From Salinibacterium hongtaonis (GTDB taxonomy: Bacteria > Actinomycetota > Actinomycetes > Actinomycetales > Microbacteriaceae): DNA of 64,000 bases. The stretch covers positions 248,001 to 312,000 of the forward strand of contig NZ_CP026951.1 in assembly GCF_003065485.1 (NCBI RefSeq). Direction: 5' to 3'. A program made the translations under genes and the position numbers. Every line of letters begins with the position of its first letter. Positions within the stretch are counted from its first letter, which is position 1. Under the pieces are notes generated by a model. It saw nothing but the letters and a program-made list of their open reading frames with translations. It searched no databases and was not told the DNA's origin. This document shows positions 52,834 to 63,206 of this stretch, in pieces.

Positions 52834-53916
52834 TTAGTCGATGAGCGCGGCTGCCGCCGCCGCGCGCTTGTGAAGTTCGGCAGAAATGGGGGCAGACCCC
52901 GCCGATTCTGCGGCCCGCTGCTGGCCAGCATCACTCACGATGTACTCGAAGTAGCCGCGCACGAGGGTTCCCTCGAGGTCGTTGATGTAGTCCTGGCAGC
53001 CGACCACGTAGCTGATGAGAACGATGGGGTAGACACCGGCCGCCGTCGTTGTGCGGTCGATTTCAATCGCTAGGTCGCCCTCGGTGCGACCGGGAGCAAT
53101 GGGGGATGCATCGACGATCGCGGCGGCAGCCTCGGCGGAGTACGGCACGAACTCGTCTCCCACCTGCACCGAGACGAGGCCGAGGTCGGAGGCGCGTGAG
53201 GCATCGATGTAGGCGATCGTGCCGGTGCCGTTGCGCAGGCTGTCCACGACGCCGGATGTTCCCTGGGCCGCTTCTCCGCCGTCGAACGGCCATTCACCGC
53301 TGGGCTTGTGTGGCCAGGCTGCGGGGGCGGCTGCCGAAAGATACTCGGTGAAGTTCTCGGTGACCCCTGAATCGTCGGAGCGGTGGATCGCGGTGATTCG
53401 AGAGTTTGGCAGCGTCACGCCCGGGTTGAACTGGGCAATCGCCTTGTCGTTCCACTGGGTTATCTCGCCGGAGAAGATCTGGGCAATCGTGGTGGCGTCG
53501 AGGTTGAGGGTCTCGATTCCTTCGAGCTGAAACGCGATGGCGATCGGGGAAATATAGGCGGGGAGTTCGACGATGCCGGTGCCGGGGACGCAGCCGTCGA
53601 ACGGCTCGGTGGCGATCTCTTCGACAGTAAAGGCTCGATCCGATCCGGCGAAGGCGCTTCCGCCTGCGCTGAACATTTCGCGCCCAGCTCCCGAACCCGC
53701 TGGGTCATATTCGATCGTTGCTCGGGAGTTGGTGGTCTGAAAGCCCACCGTCCAGGCCTCTTGGGCCGCCTGCTGCGCGCTGGATCCTCCCCCGACGATG
53801 ATGCCGCTGTACGGCCCAGTGACGTCGGTGGCGCGCTCATTGACGGCGCAGGACGCAAGCATTGCGGTCGCTGCGATCATGGCGGCGATGGCACCGGCAC
53901 GGCGGATGATGGTCAC
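52834..53916 (-). CDS. Phosphate-binding lipoprotein PstS (second copy)
   Basis: A 360-residue paralogue of the preceding PstS. It shares SGVVDSLRNGTGTIAYIDAS, EYDPAGSGAGREMF and HRSDDSGVTENFTEYLSAAAP in equivalent positions; identity is high throughout but differs in the ligand-adjacent segments, such as AWPHKPSGEWPFDG. The lipobox is LASC after VTIIRRAGAIAAMIAATAM. GTG 53916 is the assigned start. A TAGCCT hexamer upstream (minus strand, 53944-53949) suggests its own promoter. It may respond to a different phosphate level or ligand. Confidence 0.9.
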   Translation of the reverse strand: MTIIRRAGAIAAMIAATAMLASCAVNERATDVTGPYSGIIVGGGSSAQQAAQEAWTVGFQTTNSRATIEYDPAGSGAGREMFSAGGSAFAGSDRAFTVEEIATEPFDGCVPGTGIVELPAYISPIAIAFQLEGIETLNLDATTIAQIFSGEITQWNDKAIAQFNPGVTLPNSRITAIHRSDDSGVTENFTEYLSAAAPAAWPHKPSGEWPFDGGEAAQGTSGVVDSLRNGTGTIAYIDASRASDLGLVSVQVGDEFVPYSAEAAAAIVDASPIAPGRTEGDLAIEIDRTTTAAGVYPIVLISYVVGCQDYINDLEGTLVRGYFEYIVSDAGQQRAAESAGSAPISAELHKRAAAAAALID

Positions 53917-53998
53917 TGGATGGCCTCGAAAGTCACCATGACAGGCTAACCATTTTTCGAACCGCCGGTGTTCTGCACCGGTGAGAGCCCGGATTCGT

Positions 53999-54922
53999 TC
54001 AGCGCGACCCAAACGCGGTTGTTTCGCCCCGCGCGGCCGACTCCAAAGTCGCAATGTCGATCTTGGTCATCGGCATGAGGGCCTGAAACACCCGGTCTCG
54101 GGCGGCAGTGTCTGCGGTCGTCATCCATGCGTCCATGCGGGCGGGCACGATCTGCCATGAGACGCCGAAGCGATCAGCGAGCCAGCCGCACTGGCTGGGC
54201 CGTCCGCCCTCGGTGAGGGCATTCCACAGCCTGTCGATCTCGGCCTGGTCGGCGCACATCACCTGAAGCGAGAGCGCCTCTGAGAACGTGAACGGCTGCT
54301 CAACTGCACTATCCATTGCCACCATGGGTGTCGATTCGAGCACAAAACGGGCGTGGGCGACCTTTCCTTCTGGCCCGGCGTCGGAGCTGGTAAAGCGGCT
54401 GACGGTCTCGATCGAACTGTTATCGAAGAGGTGTGTGTAGTACTCCATGGCCTCTTCTGCACGCCCCTGCTGCTCCCCCGAGAAGAGCAGCGACGGAATC
54501 ACCCGCGTCCCCGGTGCATCCGTCGCCATGATCTGCCACGACACCCCGTAGCGGTCCTGGACCCAGGCGTAGCGCTCGCTCCACGCGTAGGAATCGGGGC
54601 CCATGAGGGTGTGGGCTCCCGCCGAAAGGGCGGCGTACATGCGGTCGACCGCCGGGGCGCTGCCCATTTCGATAAAGAACGAGATGCTGGGGTTGATCCT
54701 GAATTCACCGTTTCCGCCGCCATTGAGGGCTGTTAGCCGCTGGCCACGCACCTCGAACTCCACCGTGAGCACACTGCCGGGCGGGCGACCGCTCGGATTG
54801 TCCGACGATTCGGGAAAGTACGAGGTCGCGAGAATGCGCCCGCCGATGGCACTCGTGTAGAAGGCCGCTGCTTGTTCTGCCTGGTCGGTGAGCCAGATGC
54901 ACGGCACAATTTTGCTGGTCAT
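53999..54922 (-). CDS. Two-domain VOC/PhnB-like protein
   Basis: A 307-residue protein with two PhnB/3-demethylubiquinone-like VOC domains (about residues 3-135 and 140-290). Each begins with IVPCIWLTDQAEQAAAFY or VIPSLLFSGEQQGRAEEAM and ends in YGVSWQIM or FGVSWQIVP. These proteins are usually uncharacterised; some bind small molecules or metals. A TATTCT hexamer lies 7 bases before ATG 54922, so the mRNA may have almost no leader. It is not in the pst operon by spacing. Confidence 0.85.
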   Translation of the reverse strand: MTSKIVPCIWLTDQAEQAAAFYTSAIGGRILATSYFPESSDNPSGRPPGSVLTVEFEVRGQRLTALNGGGNGEFRINPSISFFIEMGSAPAVDRMYAALSAGAHTLMGPDSYAWSERYAWVQDRYGVSWQIMATDAPGTRVIPSLLFSGEQQGRAEEAMEYYTHLFDNSSIETVSRFTSSDAGPEGKVAHARFVLESTPMVAMDSAVEQPFTFSEALSLQVMCADQAEIDRLWNALTEGGRPSQCGWLADRFGVSWQIVPARMDAWMTTADTAARDRVFQALMPMTKIDIATLESAARGETTAFGSR

Positions 54923-54998
54923 GGTGATGAGAATAATTCGAGGTTGCCGACAAAGTGTCGGAATCGAGTGAACTCACAGCCATAACCGAACGGCGCGA

Positions 54999-55949
54999 TC
55001 AGACTCCGGGGGAGTGGACTTCGATCGCTACGATCCCGGCTTCTGGTCGCTCCGCCGAGAGATGAATCACGGCAAACCCGCCGGTTTCGAGCATCGCCGC
55101 GCCCCTCACCGCACTGTCGACGGGGGTGTTGGTCTGGCGGGCGATCTCCGCGACGATCTCAGGCAACACGGGTCCGTGGCTGCACAGCACTGCGGTCTTT
55201 CGTTTGCGCAACCGCTTGGCGATCACCGCCTGCACATCGGCGGTGCCGTCCTCCCATGCGTCCTGGCTGATTCTGTCGGTCTCTTTGATCTTGAGGCCAG
55301 TGAGCTTGGCGAGGGGCTTGACAGTGGCGACGCACCGCACCGCAGTGCTGCTGATGAGCTTCTGAGGGCCGAACGCGGCGATTGCGGATGCCGCAGACGC
55401 CGCCTGCTTCTCTCCCTGGCGCAGCAGAGTGCGCTCGGCGTCTGACCCGTCGAAATCGTGGGAGGAGATGGCCTTGCCGTGGCGTAGCGCGATCACGGCG
55501 AATGTGCGCGCGGTGTCGTTGTCCACCCGAGCGGAGAACCGGTCGAGCACCTCGCGGTCGTGCGAATAGGTCAGAGCCTTGCGTGCCTTGGCAAGCGACA
55601 GCCACTCAAGCTTGGCCACCTCGTCGTTGGGGGTAAAGACGTGCGCCTCGTGGGTCTCGTCATCGACCTCAGCCGCCCAGTAGTGCACGATCTTGTCGCG
55701 GCCTCCTGGCAGCGTGTATTCGGTGGTTCCGAGCGGCGCACCGAGTGCGATGTCGAGCCCCGTTTCTTCTTCGATCTCGCGGGCCGCCGTCTGGGGCAGG
55801 CTCTCGCCGGGGTCGACCTTGCCCTTGGGCAGCGAAATGTCGCCGTGCCGGTCGCGATGAATGACGAGCACACGAATCTTGCCGTCGAGTACTCGCCAGC
55901 ACACCGCGCCGGCGGCGAGAACGGGGGACGCCGGGCTGGATGTGCTCAT
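54999..55949 (-). CDS. mutT1: NUDIX / histidine phosphatase fusion (MutT1-like)
   Basis: A 316-residue two-domain protein. The NUDIX box is visible as [20 protein letters not shown] (about residues 42-61), followed by a histidine phosphatase domain beginning ALRHGKA at about residue 153. Mycobacterial MutT1 has the same layout and hydrolyses 8-oxo-dGTP and diadenosine polyphosphates. It overlaps the ppk stop as ATGA. Confidence 0.9.
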   Translation of the reverse strand: MSTSSPASPVLAAGAVCWRVLDGKIRVLVIHRDRHGDISLPKGKVDPGESLPQTAAREIEEETGLDIALGAPLGTTEYTLPGGRDKIVHYWAAEVDDETHEAHVFTPNDEVAKLEWLSLAKARKALTYSHDREVLDRFSARVDNDTARTFAVIALRHGKAISSHDFDGSDAERTLLRQGEKQAASAASAIAAFGPQKLISSTAVRCVATVKPLAKLTGLKIKETDRISQDAWEDGTADVQAVIAKRLRKRKTAVLCSHGPVLPEIVAEIARQTNTPVDSAVRGAAMLETGGFAVIHLSAERPEAGIVAIEVHSPGV

Positions 55950-58126
55950 CGGGCTGCCACCGGCCTGCGACGGGCGCTGATTATCTGCATCGTCACATTC
56001 TGCATGTCCGGCAGCGGTGTGCCATCGTCTGCGAGGTGGTGTCGTGTCCATTCCCCATCGGGCTCGAGCCACCACGACGATGTCGAATCCGCCATAGCAA
56101 GGTCGAAGATGTTATCGATTCTGCTTAGGTGTTCCGGGTCGGTCAGGCGCACGAGAGCCTCCACTCTGCGGTCGAGATTGCGGTGCATCATGTCTGCACT
56201 GCCGATATAGGTGAGCGGTTCGCCGCCGTTTTCGAATCGGAATATGCGCGAGTGCTCGAGGTAGCGCCCCAGGATGGAGCGAACCCGAATGTTGTCGCTG
56301 AGGCCGGGGACGCCGGGCTTGAGGCCGCAGATGCCGCGCACGACGAGGTCAACGCTTACCCCGGCTTGACTCGCACGATAGAGGGCGTCGATGACTTGTT
56401 CGTCCACGATCGAGTTGAGCTTGATGCGGATGCCGCTTGGCCGTCCAGCGAGGGCAGCGGCGGTCTCATTCTTGATGCGCTTGATTAGGCCCTTTCGCAA
56501 ATGAAGGGGAGCCACGAGCAGGCGCTTGAACTTCTTTTCGATGGCATACCCCGAGAGTTCGTTGAACAGCCGAGTGAGGTCGTTGCCCACAACTGGGTCG
56601 GCCGTAAACAGGCCGAGATCCTCGTATACCCGGCTCGTCTTGGGGTTGTAATTGCCGGTGCCGACATGGCTGTAGTTGGTGAGGCTGCCGTCGCTCTCCT
56701 GCCGAACCACGAGTGCGAGCTTGCAGTGCGTCTTGAGCCCGACAAGGCCATAAACCACGTGCACCCCCGCTTTTTCGAGCTTGCGGGCCCACGTGATGTT
56801 GGCTTGCTCGTCGAAGCGCGCTTTGATCTCCACGAGGGCGAGCACGGCCTTGCCCGCCTGGGCCGCGTCGATCAGGGCCTCCACGATGGGGCTGTCGCCG
56901 GATGTTCGATACAGCGTCTGCTTGATGGCGAGAACCGAAGGGTCTGCCGCGGCCTGTTCGAGAAACGCTTGCACGCTCGTGCCGAACGATTCGTAGGGGT
57001 GATGCACCAGAACATCCCGCCGCTTGATCGAGGCGAAGATGTTGGATTCGCCGCCCGGTTCCGCCGGCAGGAGAGCCGTGCTCGTTGTGGGCAGATGCTT
57101 GCGGTATTTGAGCGATGGCCGGTCGATCTTGAACACCTCGAAGAGGCCGCCCAGGTCGAGCGGAGCAGGAAGCCGGTACACCTCCTGCTCGGTGACACCC
57201 AGCTCACGGATGAGCAGATTAAGGGTGCGATCATCCATGTCCTCGGTGATCTCGAGCCGGATGGGTGGGCCGAATCGGCGCCGCAGCAGCTCCCGTTCGA
57301 GGCTCTGGATGAGGTTCTCTGATTCGTCTTCGTCGATTTCGACATCTTCATTGCGGGTGACCCGAAACTCGTGATGGTCAAGAATCTCCATTCCCGGAAA
57401 TAGTTCGCCGAGGTGGTTGGAGATGAGGTCTTCGAGGGGAATGAACCGCAGCAGCCCGCGCTCGTCGTCGGGCAGCTTGACGAAGCGGGGCAAAATGCTC
57501 GGCACCTTGATGCGAGCGAACTGCACTTTGCCGGTCTTGGGGTTGCGAACGCGCACCGACAGGTTGAGTGATAGCCCGGAGATGTAGGGGAACGGATGTG
57601 CGGGGTCGACCGCGAGCGGCATGAGCACAGGAAAGATCTGATGGGTAAAAACCTCGTCGATGCGGTCACGGTCGTCTTGGCCGAGGTCTGCCCACGTTTC
57701 TATGTGGATGCCAGCGTCGTCGAGAGCAGGCTTTACCAGCTCCCGAAACGCGAGCGCATGCCGATCCTGCAGCTCGTGCGCTCTGGCGCTGATGCTGCTG
57801 AGCACCTCGGCGGGCGACCTGCCGATGTTGGTGGGAACGGCGATGCCTGTTGCGATGCGCCGTTTGAGCCCGGCGACTCGCACCATAAAGAACTCGTCGA
57901 GGTTGCTGGCGAAGATCGCGAGAAAGTTAACGCGCTCAAGCAGCGGCAGTTGCGGGTCTTCTGCCAGTTCGAGCACGCGGGTATTGAAGGCGAGCCAGCT
58001 CAGCTCTCGGTCGAGGTAGCGGTTGCCCGGCAGCGTGCCGTCATCAACCCACGCAGACTCGTAGTCGTCATCATCGAGGCTTTCGGTGATGAGGCCAGTG
58101 TCGTCGATGGTGATATCGGCATCCAT
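55946..58126 (-). CDS. ppk: Polyphosphate kinase (Ppk1)
   Basis: A 726-residue polyphosphate kinase, forming polyP from ATP. The N-terminal domain [15 protein letters not shown], the catalytic histidine in [20 protein letters not shown] and the second phospholipase D-like half (IYRASQ-like [20 protein letters not shown]) are in order. Length is standard. It is translationally coupled to mutT1, which can degrade polyphosphate-linked nucleotides. No clear ribosome site is seen at ATG 58126. Confidence 0.96.
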   Translation of the reverse strand: MDADITIDDTGLITESLDDDDYESAWVDDGTLPGNRYLDRELSWLAFNTRVLELAEDPQLPLLERVNFLAIFASNLDEFFMVRVAGLKRRIATGIAVPTNIGRSPAEVLSSISARAHELQDRHALAFRELVKPALDDAGIHIETWADLGQDDRDRIDEVFTHQIFPVLMPLAVDPAHPFPYISGLSLNLSVRVRNPKTGKVQFARIKVPSILPRFVKLPDDERGLLRFIPLEDLISNHLGELFPGMEILDHHEFRVTRNEDVEIDEDESENLIQSLERELLRRRFGPPIRLEITEDMDDRTLNLLIRELGVTEQEVYRLPAPLDLGGLFEVFKIDRPSLKYRKHLPTTSTALLPAEPGGESNIFASIKRRDVLVHHPYESFGTSVQAFLEQAAADPSVLAIKQTLYRTSGDSPIVEALIDAAQAGKAVLALVEIKARFDEQANITWARKLEKAGVHVVYGLVGLKTHCKLALVVRQESDGSLTNYSHVGTGNYNPKTSRVYEDLGLFTADPVVGNDLTRLFNELSGYAIEKKFKRLLVAPLHLRKGLIKRIKNETAAALAGRPSGIRIKLNSIVDEQVIDALYRASQAGVSVDLVVRGICGLKPGVPGLSDNIRVRSILGRYLEHSRIFRFENGGEPLTYIGSADMMHRNLDRRVEALVRLTDPEHLSRIDNIFDLAMADSTSSWWLEPDGEWTRHHLADDGTPLPDMQNVTMQIISARRRPVAAR

Positions 58127-58176
58127 CGCTCAATACTTGCACCACACCGTGAACTGCGGGTTATCGAACTGTGACG

Positions 58177-58998
58177 CTAGCGGCGTGTTGCGTACTGCAC
58201 ATCGACCGTGTGGTCGGCGAAACCGTAGGAGCGGTAGAGACGAACGGCGGGGACGTTATCCGCGTCCACGTAAAGGCTTGCCGTGCGGATGCCGCTGGCG
58301 GCCAGGTGGGCGAGCCCTGCCGCGACGAGACGCCGGCCCAGCCCCGAACCCTGTTGACGAGGGTCGACTCCGACCACATAGAACTCTCCGATGTCGCCGT
58401 CGACCTTGAGCCAGCAGAACGCGATCACCTGGCCGTCTTCGTCACGCAGTAGCAAAAAGTCATCGGCGTTGAACCAGGGTTCGGCCATGCGGGCGTCGAG
58501 GTCCACCTGCGTGAGGGAACCCTGTTCGGGGTGGTGGGCGAACGCGCGAGCGTTGATGTCGAGCCATGCGGCGTCGTCGTGCCCCGGGCGAAAAGGCGTG
58601 AAGCCGTCGAGCGCCCCAGCGGCGTTCAGGTCACCCTGAACCGGGGCACGCAGTTGCAGGAGGGTGCGCACGGCGGTGAGCTCGTGCCGGGCGGCGAGGG
58701 AGCGCGCCGCGGGATGATCGCCGTGCGCCCAGATAAGAATCGACGGGGACTCCGTGAGCACGCGGCTGAGCATCTGCTCGCCTAGGCCGTTGCCTCGAGC
58801 GCCGGGGTCGACGACCAGCTCGGCCTCCCCGGGGTCGCCCCTGAGGAGAACGGCGGCGGCGGTTTCGTCGATAGAGAGAAGTTCGCGTCGGCCGTCACGC
58901 AGCTCCACGAGGCTTTGGTCTGAGAACGGCGGCTGCCCATCCGTCGCCGTTGCGCGGGAGATGAGCCTGTTCAGCCACTCGGGGGTATTAGCGCTCAT
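58177..58998 (-). CDS. mshD: Mycothiol synthase (two GNAT domains)
   Basis: A 273-residue protein with two acetyltransferase domains. The second contains the acetyl-CoA motif [19 protein letters not shown]; the first has [16 protein letters not shown]. This layout matches MshD, the last step of mycothiol synthesis (acetylating Cys-GlcN-Ins). Its start overlaps the glnR end by 11 bases, as in other actinobacteria. Confidence 0.93.
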   Translation of the reverse strand: MSANTPEWLNRLISRATATDGQPPFSDQSLVELRDGRRELLSIDETAAAVLLRGDPGEAELVVDPGARGNGLGEQMLSRVLTESPSILIWAHGDHPAARSLAARHELTAVRTLLQLRAPVQGDLNAAGALDGFTPFRPGHDDAAWLDINARAFAHHPEQGSLTQVDLDARMAEPWFNADDFLLLRDEDGQVIAFCWLKVDGDIGEFYVVGVDPRQQGSGLGRRLVAAGLAHLAASGIRTASLYVDADNVPAVRLYRSYGFADHTVDVQYATRR

Positions 58999-59656
58999 CG
59001 CCGTCGTGCCCTGTGAAGCGGTAACCGACGTTGCGCACGGTGCCGATGAGCGATTCGAGGTCTCCGAGCTTGGCCCTCAGGCGTCGCACGTGCACGTCGA
59101 CGGTGCGCGTGCCGCCGAAGTAGTCGTAGCCCCAGACTTCGCTCAACAGCTGTTCTCTAGTGAACACCCGCGAGGGGTGGGAGGCGAGAAAGCGCAGGAG
59201 CTCGAACTCCTTGTAGGTGAGGTCGAGTGGGCGCCCCTGAACCTTGGCCGAATAGCTGGCCTCGTCGATCACGACTCCGGATGCGCTGATCTTGGTGCTG
59301 GTCTGTTCTGTTGCCTTGCGGCCGACGGCAAGGCGGATGCGGGTGTCGACCTCGGCGGGTCCTGCATCAACGAGCACGACATCGTCGATGCCCCACTCCG
59401 GGTTTACCGCAGCAAGGCCGCCCTCAGTGACGATGAGAACGACGGGAACCTGAGTGCCCGTATTCGCCAGAATCTTGCAGAGCGCTTTGGCGCTGGCCAG
59501 ATCTTTGCGGGCATCCACAAGCATGAGATCGCAGCTTGGTGGGTTCACGAGTTGCGATGGCGTGGCCGGCAGATGCTTGACGCGGTGGCTCAGCAACCCC
59601 AATGCGGGCAGGACTTCGCTGTCGACGGCCGGAGTCAAAATCAACAGCTGCGCCAA
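58988..59656 (-). CDS. glnR: GlnR-type OmpR-fold regulator
   Basis: A 222-residue regulator with a receiver-like domain and a C-terminal winged helix (about residues 125-222: [19 protein letters not shown] and [14 protein letters not shown]). The receiver lacks the usual acidic pair at its start ([12 protein letters not shown]) and matches GlnR in [19 protein letters not shown]. GlnR controls nitrogen assimilation genes. The start is a TTG at 59656, supported by GGGAGG (59662-59667) 5 bases upstream; ATG is not available nearby in frame. Confidence 0.87.
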   Translation of the reverse strand: MAQLLILTPAVDSEVLPALGLLSHRVKHLPATPSQLVNPPSCDLMLVDARKDLASAKALCKILANTGTQVPVVLIVTEGGLAAVNPEWGIDDVVLVDAGPAEVDTRIRLAVGRKATEQTSTKISASGVVIDEASYSAKVQGRPLDLTYKEFELLRFLASHPSRVFTREQLLSEVWGYDYFGGTRTVDVHVRRLRAKLGDLESLIGTVRNVGYRFTGHDGDER

Positions 59657-59755
59657 GGGTGCCTCCCAAAATTGTGTCGCAAGTCTATCTAGACGACGGC
59701 CTATCACTTTTCGCACTGGCAGGTTGGCGTGTGGTGAATGGGGCAGGATGAGTAA

Positions 59756-60049
59756 ATGACCGTTTCTGAACCCGTCGCTCCTTCTCTTCGGAGCGCCACA
59801 ATCACGATCGGCATCGTGTGGGTTGTTTCGGCGCTGGGGGCGGTTCTCGTCTCCCTCTTTGCCCAGTCAGATGCTCGCATGCAGTGGTATCCGATTGTGC
59901 TGGCCGTGTGCCTTATTTTGTCGTTCTGCCTACAGCTCTCCCTCGACAGCAAGGTGGGTTTTGTGAACCGTCTTTCTGTGAGCGTTGGCGGGGCCGTCGC
60001 CATTCTGGCGATAGCGACAGTGGTTGCCGTCGTCGTACCGTCTGCGTGA
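59756..60049 (+). CDS. Small membrane protein, unknown
   Basis: A 97-residue protein with three hydrophobic segments and a short polar N-terminus. CAGGAT (59744-59749) lies 6 bases before the ATG. No ribosome site is obvious. I do not recognise a family. It is divergent from glnR. Confidence 0.72.
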   Translation: MTVSEPVAPSLRSATITIGIVWVVSALGAVLVSLFAQSDARMQWYPIVLAVCLILSFCLQLSLDSKVGFVNRLSVSVGGAVAILAIATVVAVVVPSA

Positions 60050-60064
60050 GGGTAGAATTCAGGC

Positions 60065-60172
60065 ATGCTCGCACTGGAACTCTTCTTCGTCGGACTCCTC
60101 GTCCTCGCCGTTCTGGCCATCGGTGGGGTTGCCGCCGTCGTGCTCTATAACCTTTTTCGCGGTCAGCGCTAA
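60065..60172 (+). CDS. 35-residue single-span membrane protein
   Basis: A short reading frame starting at ATG 60065 with TAGAAT (60053-60058) exactly 6 bases upstream, so a leaderless mRNA is likely. The product is one hydrophobic helix (LALELFFVGLLVLAVLAIGG) with a basic end NLFRGQR. It starts 15 bases after the preceding gene. No function is known; the fit of the promoter to the start codon and the membrane-helix composition are the evidence. Confidence 0.62.
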   Translation: MLALELFFVGLLVLAVLAIGGVAAVVLYNLFRGQR

Positions 60173-60211
60173 ACCGCTGCCCGCACTCTCACCGGCAGGG
60201 AGCTGCCTCAC

Positions 60212-60892
60212 ATGATCGAAATCGATTCTTCGCTTCCCTCCGAGTTGGTGCCGCTCTCGTGGCTCATCGGAGTCTGGGAGGGCACCGGGGTCATCTCCTA
60301 TCCCGTCGACGGGCAAGCCCGCGAGTATGAGTTCGGTCAGCGCGTGAGCTTCAGCCACGACGGCACGCCGTTTCTCAACTACAGCTCTACGGCCTGGCTG
60401 CTCGAGCCATCCGGCGCCGATGCCGCCTCCGACGGCAGTACTGCGGCCAGCGCGGATGGCAGCGCGGATGCCGACGCGGCATCCGAGCCCGCAGAACCCC
60501 AGATCTTCGCCGCCGAGACCGGCTTCTGGCGCCTCTCTCGTCCGCGCACCGATGCGGACCCCGGCCCCGGCATGCTCCCGGGAGTCGGCCCCGCACCGTT
60601 CACCAACGTCAACGCCGTCGAGACGCTGCGCAACGCCGCAGGCGGATTCGACATCGAGGTGTCGATCCTTCATCCCAGCGGTGTGAGCGAGCTCTACCTC
60701 GGTCAGGTGGTCGGCCCCCGCATCGACCTCGTCACCGACGCCGTCGTTCGCAGCGCTAATGCCAAAGAACACACGGCATCGACGCGCCTCTACGGGCTCG
60801 TCGATGACCACCTGCTGTGGGCGTGGGACATCGTCGCCCTCGGCCAGCCGCTGACCTCGCACGCGTCGGCAAGGCTCGCCCGTGTCCAGTGA
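60212..60892 (+). CDS. Nitrobindin-like heme-binding beta-barrel protein
   Basis: A 226-residue protein of the nitrobindin/FABP-like (DUF1794) family. The motif LIGVWEGTG at residues about 18-26 is the GxWxGxG signature of the ferric heme-binding barrel. Relative to family members there is an Ala/Ser/Asp-rich insertion at about residues 66-97. AGGGAG lies about 10 bases before ATG 60212. It overlaps the ygfZ start by 11 bases. Confidence 0.85.
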   Translation: MIEIDSSLPSELVPLSWLIGVWEGTGVISYPVDGQAREYEFGQRVSFSHDGTPFLNYSSTAWLLEPSGADAASDGSTAASADGSADADAASEPAEPQIFAAETGFWRLSRPRTDADPGPGMLPGVGPAPFTNVNAVETLRNAAGGFDIEVSILHPSGVSELYLGQVVGPRIDLVTDAVVRSANAKEHTASTRLYGLVDDHLLWAWDIVALGQPLTSHASARLARVQ

Positions 60893-62033
60893 GAACCCGG
60901 TGAAAGACGCGGCGGTCTACGCGTCTCCGTGGCTGGCTCGCTCGGGTGCCGTGGAATCCGACGGCCCGGATGCCGGAGTCGCCGCCCACTACGGAGACCC
61001 CGTCCGAGAGCAACGGCAGCTTGCTGCAGGCTCGGCCGTTGTCGATCTCTCCCACCACGGGGTCATCGAGATCGAGGGAGCCGATCGGCTGTCGTGGCTC
61101 GACTCCATGAGCACGCAGTCCCTGGCCAGGCTCGCCCCCGCAGAGTCGGCCGAGGCCCTCATTCTCGACCCCAACGGGCGCATCGAGCACGACATGCGGG
61201 TGCTCGACGATGGCGTTTCTCTCTGGCTTCTCGTCGAGGGGTCCGAAGCCGCATCGCTTGCGGCCTGGCTCGACCGCATGCGCTTCATGATGCGGGTCGA
61301 GGTCCGTGACCGCACCAGTGACTTCGCAACACTCGGCAGCTTCGCCGACGCAGCAACCCTCGCCGGAATGGTGCCCATCGCCAGCCCGCACGGCGTTCCG
61401 CTCGTGTGGAGCGACCCATGGCCCGACGTGGTTGCTGGCGGGTGGCAATATGCGCAGGGCGAGCATCCCGGCGCGGAGTTCGCCTATCGCGAGGTTCTTG
61501 TCGAGCGGTCGGCGCTCGCCGAGTCTGACGCTCCTGCGGCCGGTGTGCTCGCACTCGAAGCGCTCCGCGTGGCCGCGTGGCGCCCTCGCTTCGCCCGCGA
61601 GGTCGACGAGCGCTCGATTCCGCATGAGCTCGATTGGATGCGCTCCGCGGTTCACCTGAACAAAGGCTGCTATCGAGGCCAAGAGACGGTGGCCAAGGTG
61701 CACAACCTCGGGCATCCGCCCCGCCGCCTCGTGATGCTTCACCTCGACGGTTCCGACTCGATCCTGCCGCAGCCCGGAGACGAGGTCGTGCTCGGCGACC
61801 GTGCCGTTGGAGCGGTGACTTCGGCTGTGCGGCACCACGAGCTGGGCTCCATCGCTCTTGCTGTGGTCAAACGCACTCTCGACTCGACGGCGACTCTCAC
61901 GGTGCAGACTTCCGATGGGCCCGTTGCGGCGGCGCAAGAGGTGATTGTTCCGGCCAGTGCCGGGGCGACTGTGGCGGCGCCGAGGCTGCCGCGATTGGGT
62001 GCTACCACCCGGCCGAGCCGTCCCGGGGCGTGA
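60882..62033 (+). CDS. ygfZ: YgfZ/GcvT-type folate-binding protein
   Basis: A 383-residue protein of the YgfZ family, assisting Fe-S cluster proteins in a folate-dependent way. The hallmark KGCYRGQE occurs near residue 264, and the GcvT-like N-terminal half has DLSHHGVIEIEGADRLSWL. GTG 60882 is the earliest likely start; GTG 60891 is an alternative. It is coupled to the next gene as GTGA. Confidence 0.9.
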   Translation: MSSENPVKDAAVYASPWLARSGAVESDGPDAGVAAHYGDPVREQRQLAAGSAVVDLSHHGVIEIEGADRLSWLDSMSTQSLARLAPAESAEALILDPNGRIEHDMRVLDDGVSLWLLVEGSEAASLAAWLDRMRFMMRVEVRDRTSDFATLGSFADAATLAGMVPIASPHGVPLVWSDPWPDVVAGGWQYAQGEHPGAEFAYREVLVERSALAESDAPAAGVLALEALRVAAWRPRFAREVDERSIPHELDWMRSAVHLNKGCYRGQETVAKVHNLGHPPRRLVMLHLDGSDSILPQPGDEVVLGDRAVGAVTSAVRHHELGSIALAVVKRTLDSTATLTVQTSDGPVAAAQEVIVPASAGATVAAPRLPRLGATTRPSRPGA

Positions 62034-63142
62034 GCGCAGCACGCCGCGATGCCTCGGCACGGCTAGAGAGAAAGCTCAATCGGCGGCTTGATGCCAGGGC
62101 TGCCCTCGATCGGGTCAGGGAGTCGCTTCCCGCAACGGTGCAGATCGTCGTTGCCGCCACCATCGCCTATTTCATCTCGCACGATCTGCTCGGGCACTCC
62201 TCTCCCGCAATTGCCGTCACCGTGACGATCTCCATCCTGGGCTTCTCCCGGGATGCGAGGCCGCGTCGCGTGCTCGATTCGGCCGTGGGAATAACCCTGG
62301 GCATTGTGCTCAGCGAGATCGCTCTGATCGTGATTGGCGTGGGCTGGTGGCAACTGGCCGTCGTGCTCGGCATAACGCTGCTGGTGTCTCGGCTGGTCTC
62401 GCCGAGCGTGCCGTTCGCGATTGCCGCAGCGGTTCAGTCCATGCTTGTGCTTCTCATGCCTCCGCCGGAGGGCGGGGTGTTCCTGCGCAGCATCGACGCC
62501 GTCGTTGCGGGGGCTGTTGCGCTCACCGTGACGGCATTGATTCCCCGCGACCCGAGGCGCATCGCCGATCGGGATGCCCGCCGCATGGTCTCGGCACTGT
62601 TGGAGTCGCTCGATTCTGTGGCCGCGGCGCTGCGAGAGGCCCACGAGCCGGCGGCGAGTCTCGCCCTCGAACGTCTGAGGCGCACGCAAAAACACCTCGA
62701 CGCGTGGAACGAGTCTCTCGACTCGGCGCTCGCGATCGCCCGTATCTCTCCCTTTCTCAGACGGCATCTTGGTGCTCTGCGCCATCAAGCGCAGGTGCTC
62801 GGCGGTCTCGATCTGGCGGCACGCCACCTGCGTGTAATCACGCGTCGCATCAGTTTTCTTGTGCGGGACGGGCAACAGCGTCCTGTGCTCGCCGAGCTAT
62901 TCGAGAGCATCCGCGCCGGCATCGACACGCTGGGGCAAAGCCTGCGCAAGCCCGAGTTGGCGACCGATGCGCGTGCCCAGTTCGCGGCGATCATGCCGCT
63001 GCTCGATCCGGCCGTCACCCTGCCGGGAGCGGCCTTCAACACATCGATTGTTGTGCACCTGCTGCGGCCCCTGCTCGTGGACCTGCTGGTGGCAACCGGC
63101 ATGCCCGCTGCCGAAGCCCGCGCTCTTCTTCCGCCTGCGTAA
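62030..63142 (+). CDS. FUSC / aromatic acid exporter family membrane protein
   Basis: A 370-residue protein. Five or six hydrophobic segments lie in residues about 30-165, followed by a long helical cytoplasmic domain. The VVAATIAYFISHDLLGH start resembles the FUSC/ArAE efflux family. GTG 62030 overlaps the ygfZ stop. The substrate is not known. Confidence 0.78.
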   Translation: MSAARRDASARLERKLNRRLDARAALDRVRESLPATVQIVVAATIAYFISHDLLGHSSPAIAVTVTISILGFSRDARPRRVLDSAVGITLGIVLSEIALIVIGVGWWQLAVVLGITLLVSRLVSPSVPFAIAAAVQSMLVLLMPPPEGGVFLRSIDAVVAGAVALTVTALIPRDPRRIADRDARRMVSALLESLDSVAAALREAHEPAASLALERLRRTQKHLDAWNESLDSALAIARISPFLRRHLGALRHQAQVLGGLDLAARHLRVITRRISFLVRDGQQRPVLAELFESIRAGIDTLGQSLRKPELATDARAQFAAIMPLLDPAVTLPGAAFNTSIVVHLLRPLLVDLLVATGMPAAEARALLPPA

Positions 63143-63206
63143 CGCGCCGACCGCAGGCTTCGACCACATCTCCGCTGCCAGCATCTCTCGTCGCTAAACT
63201 GGCCGC

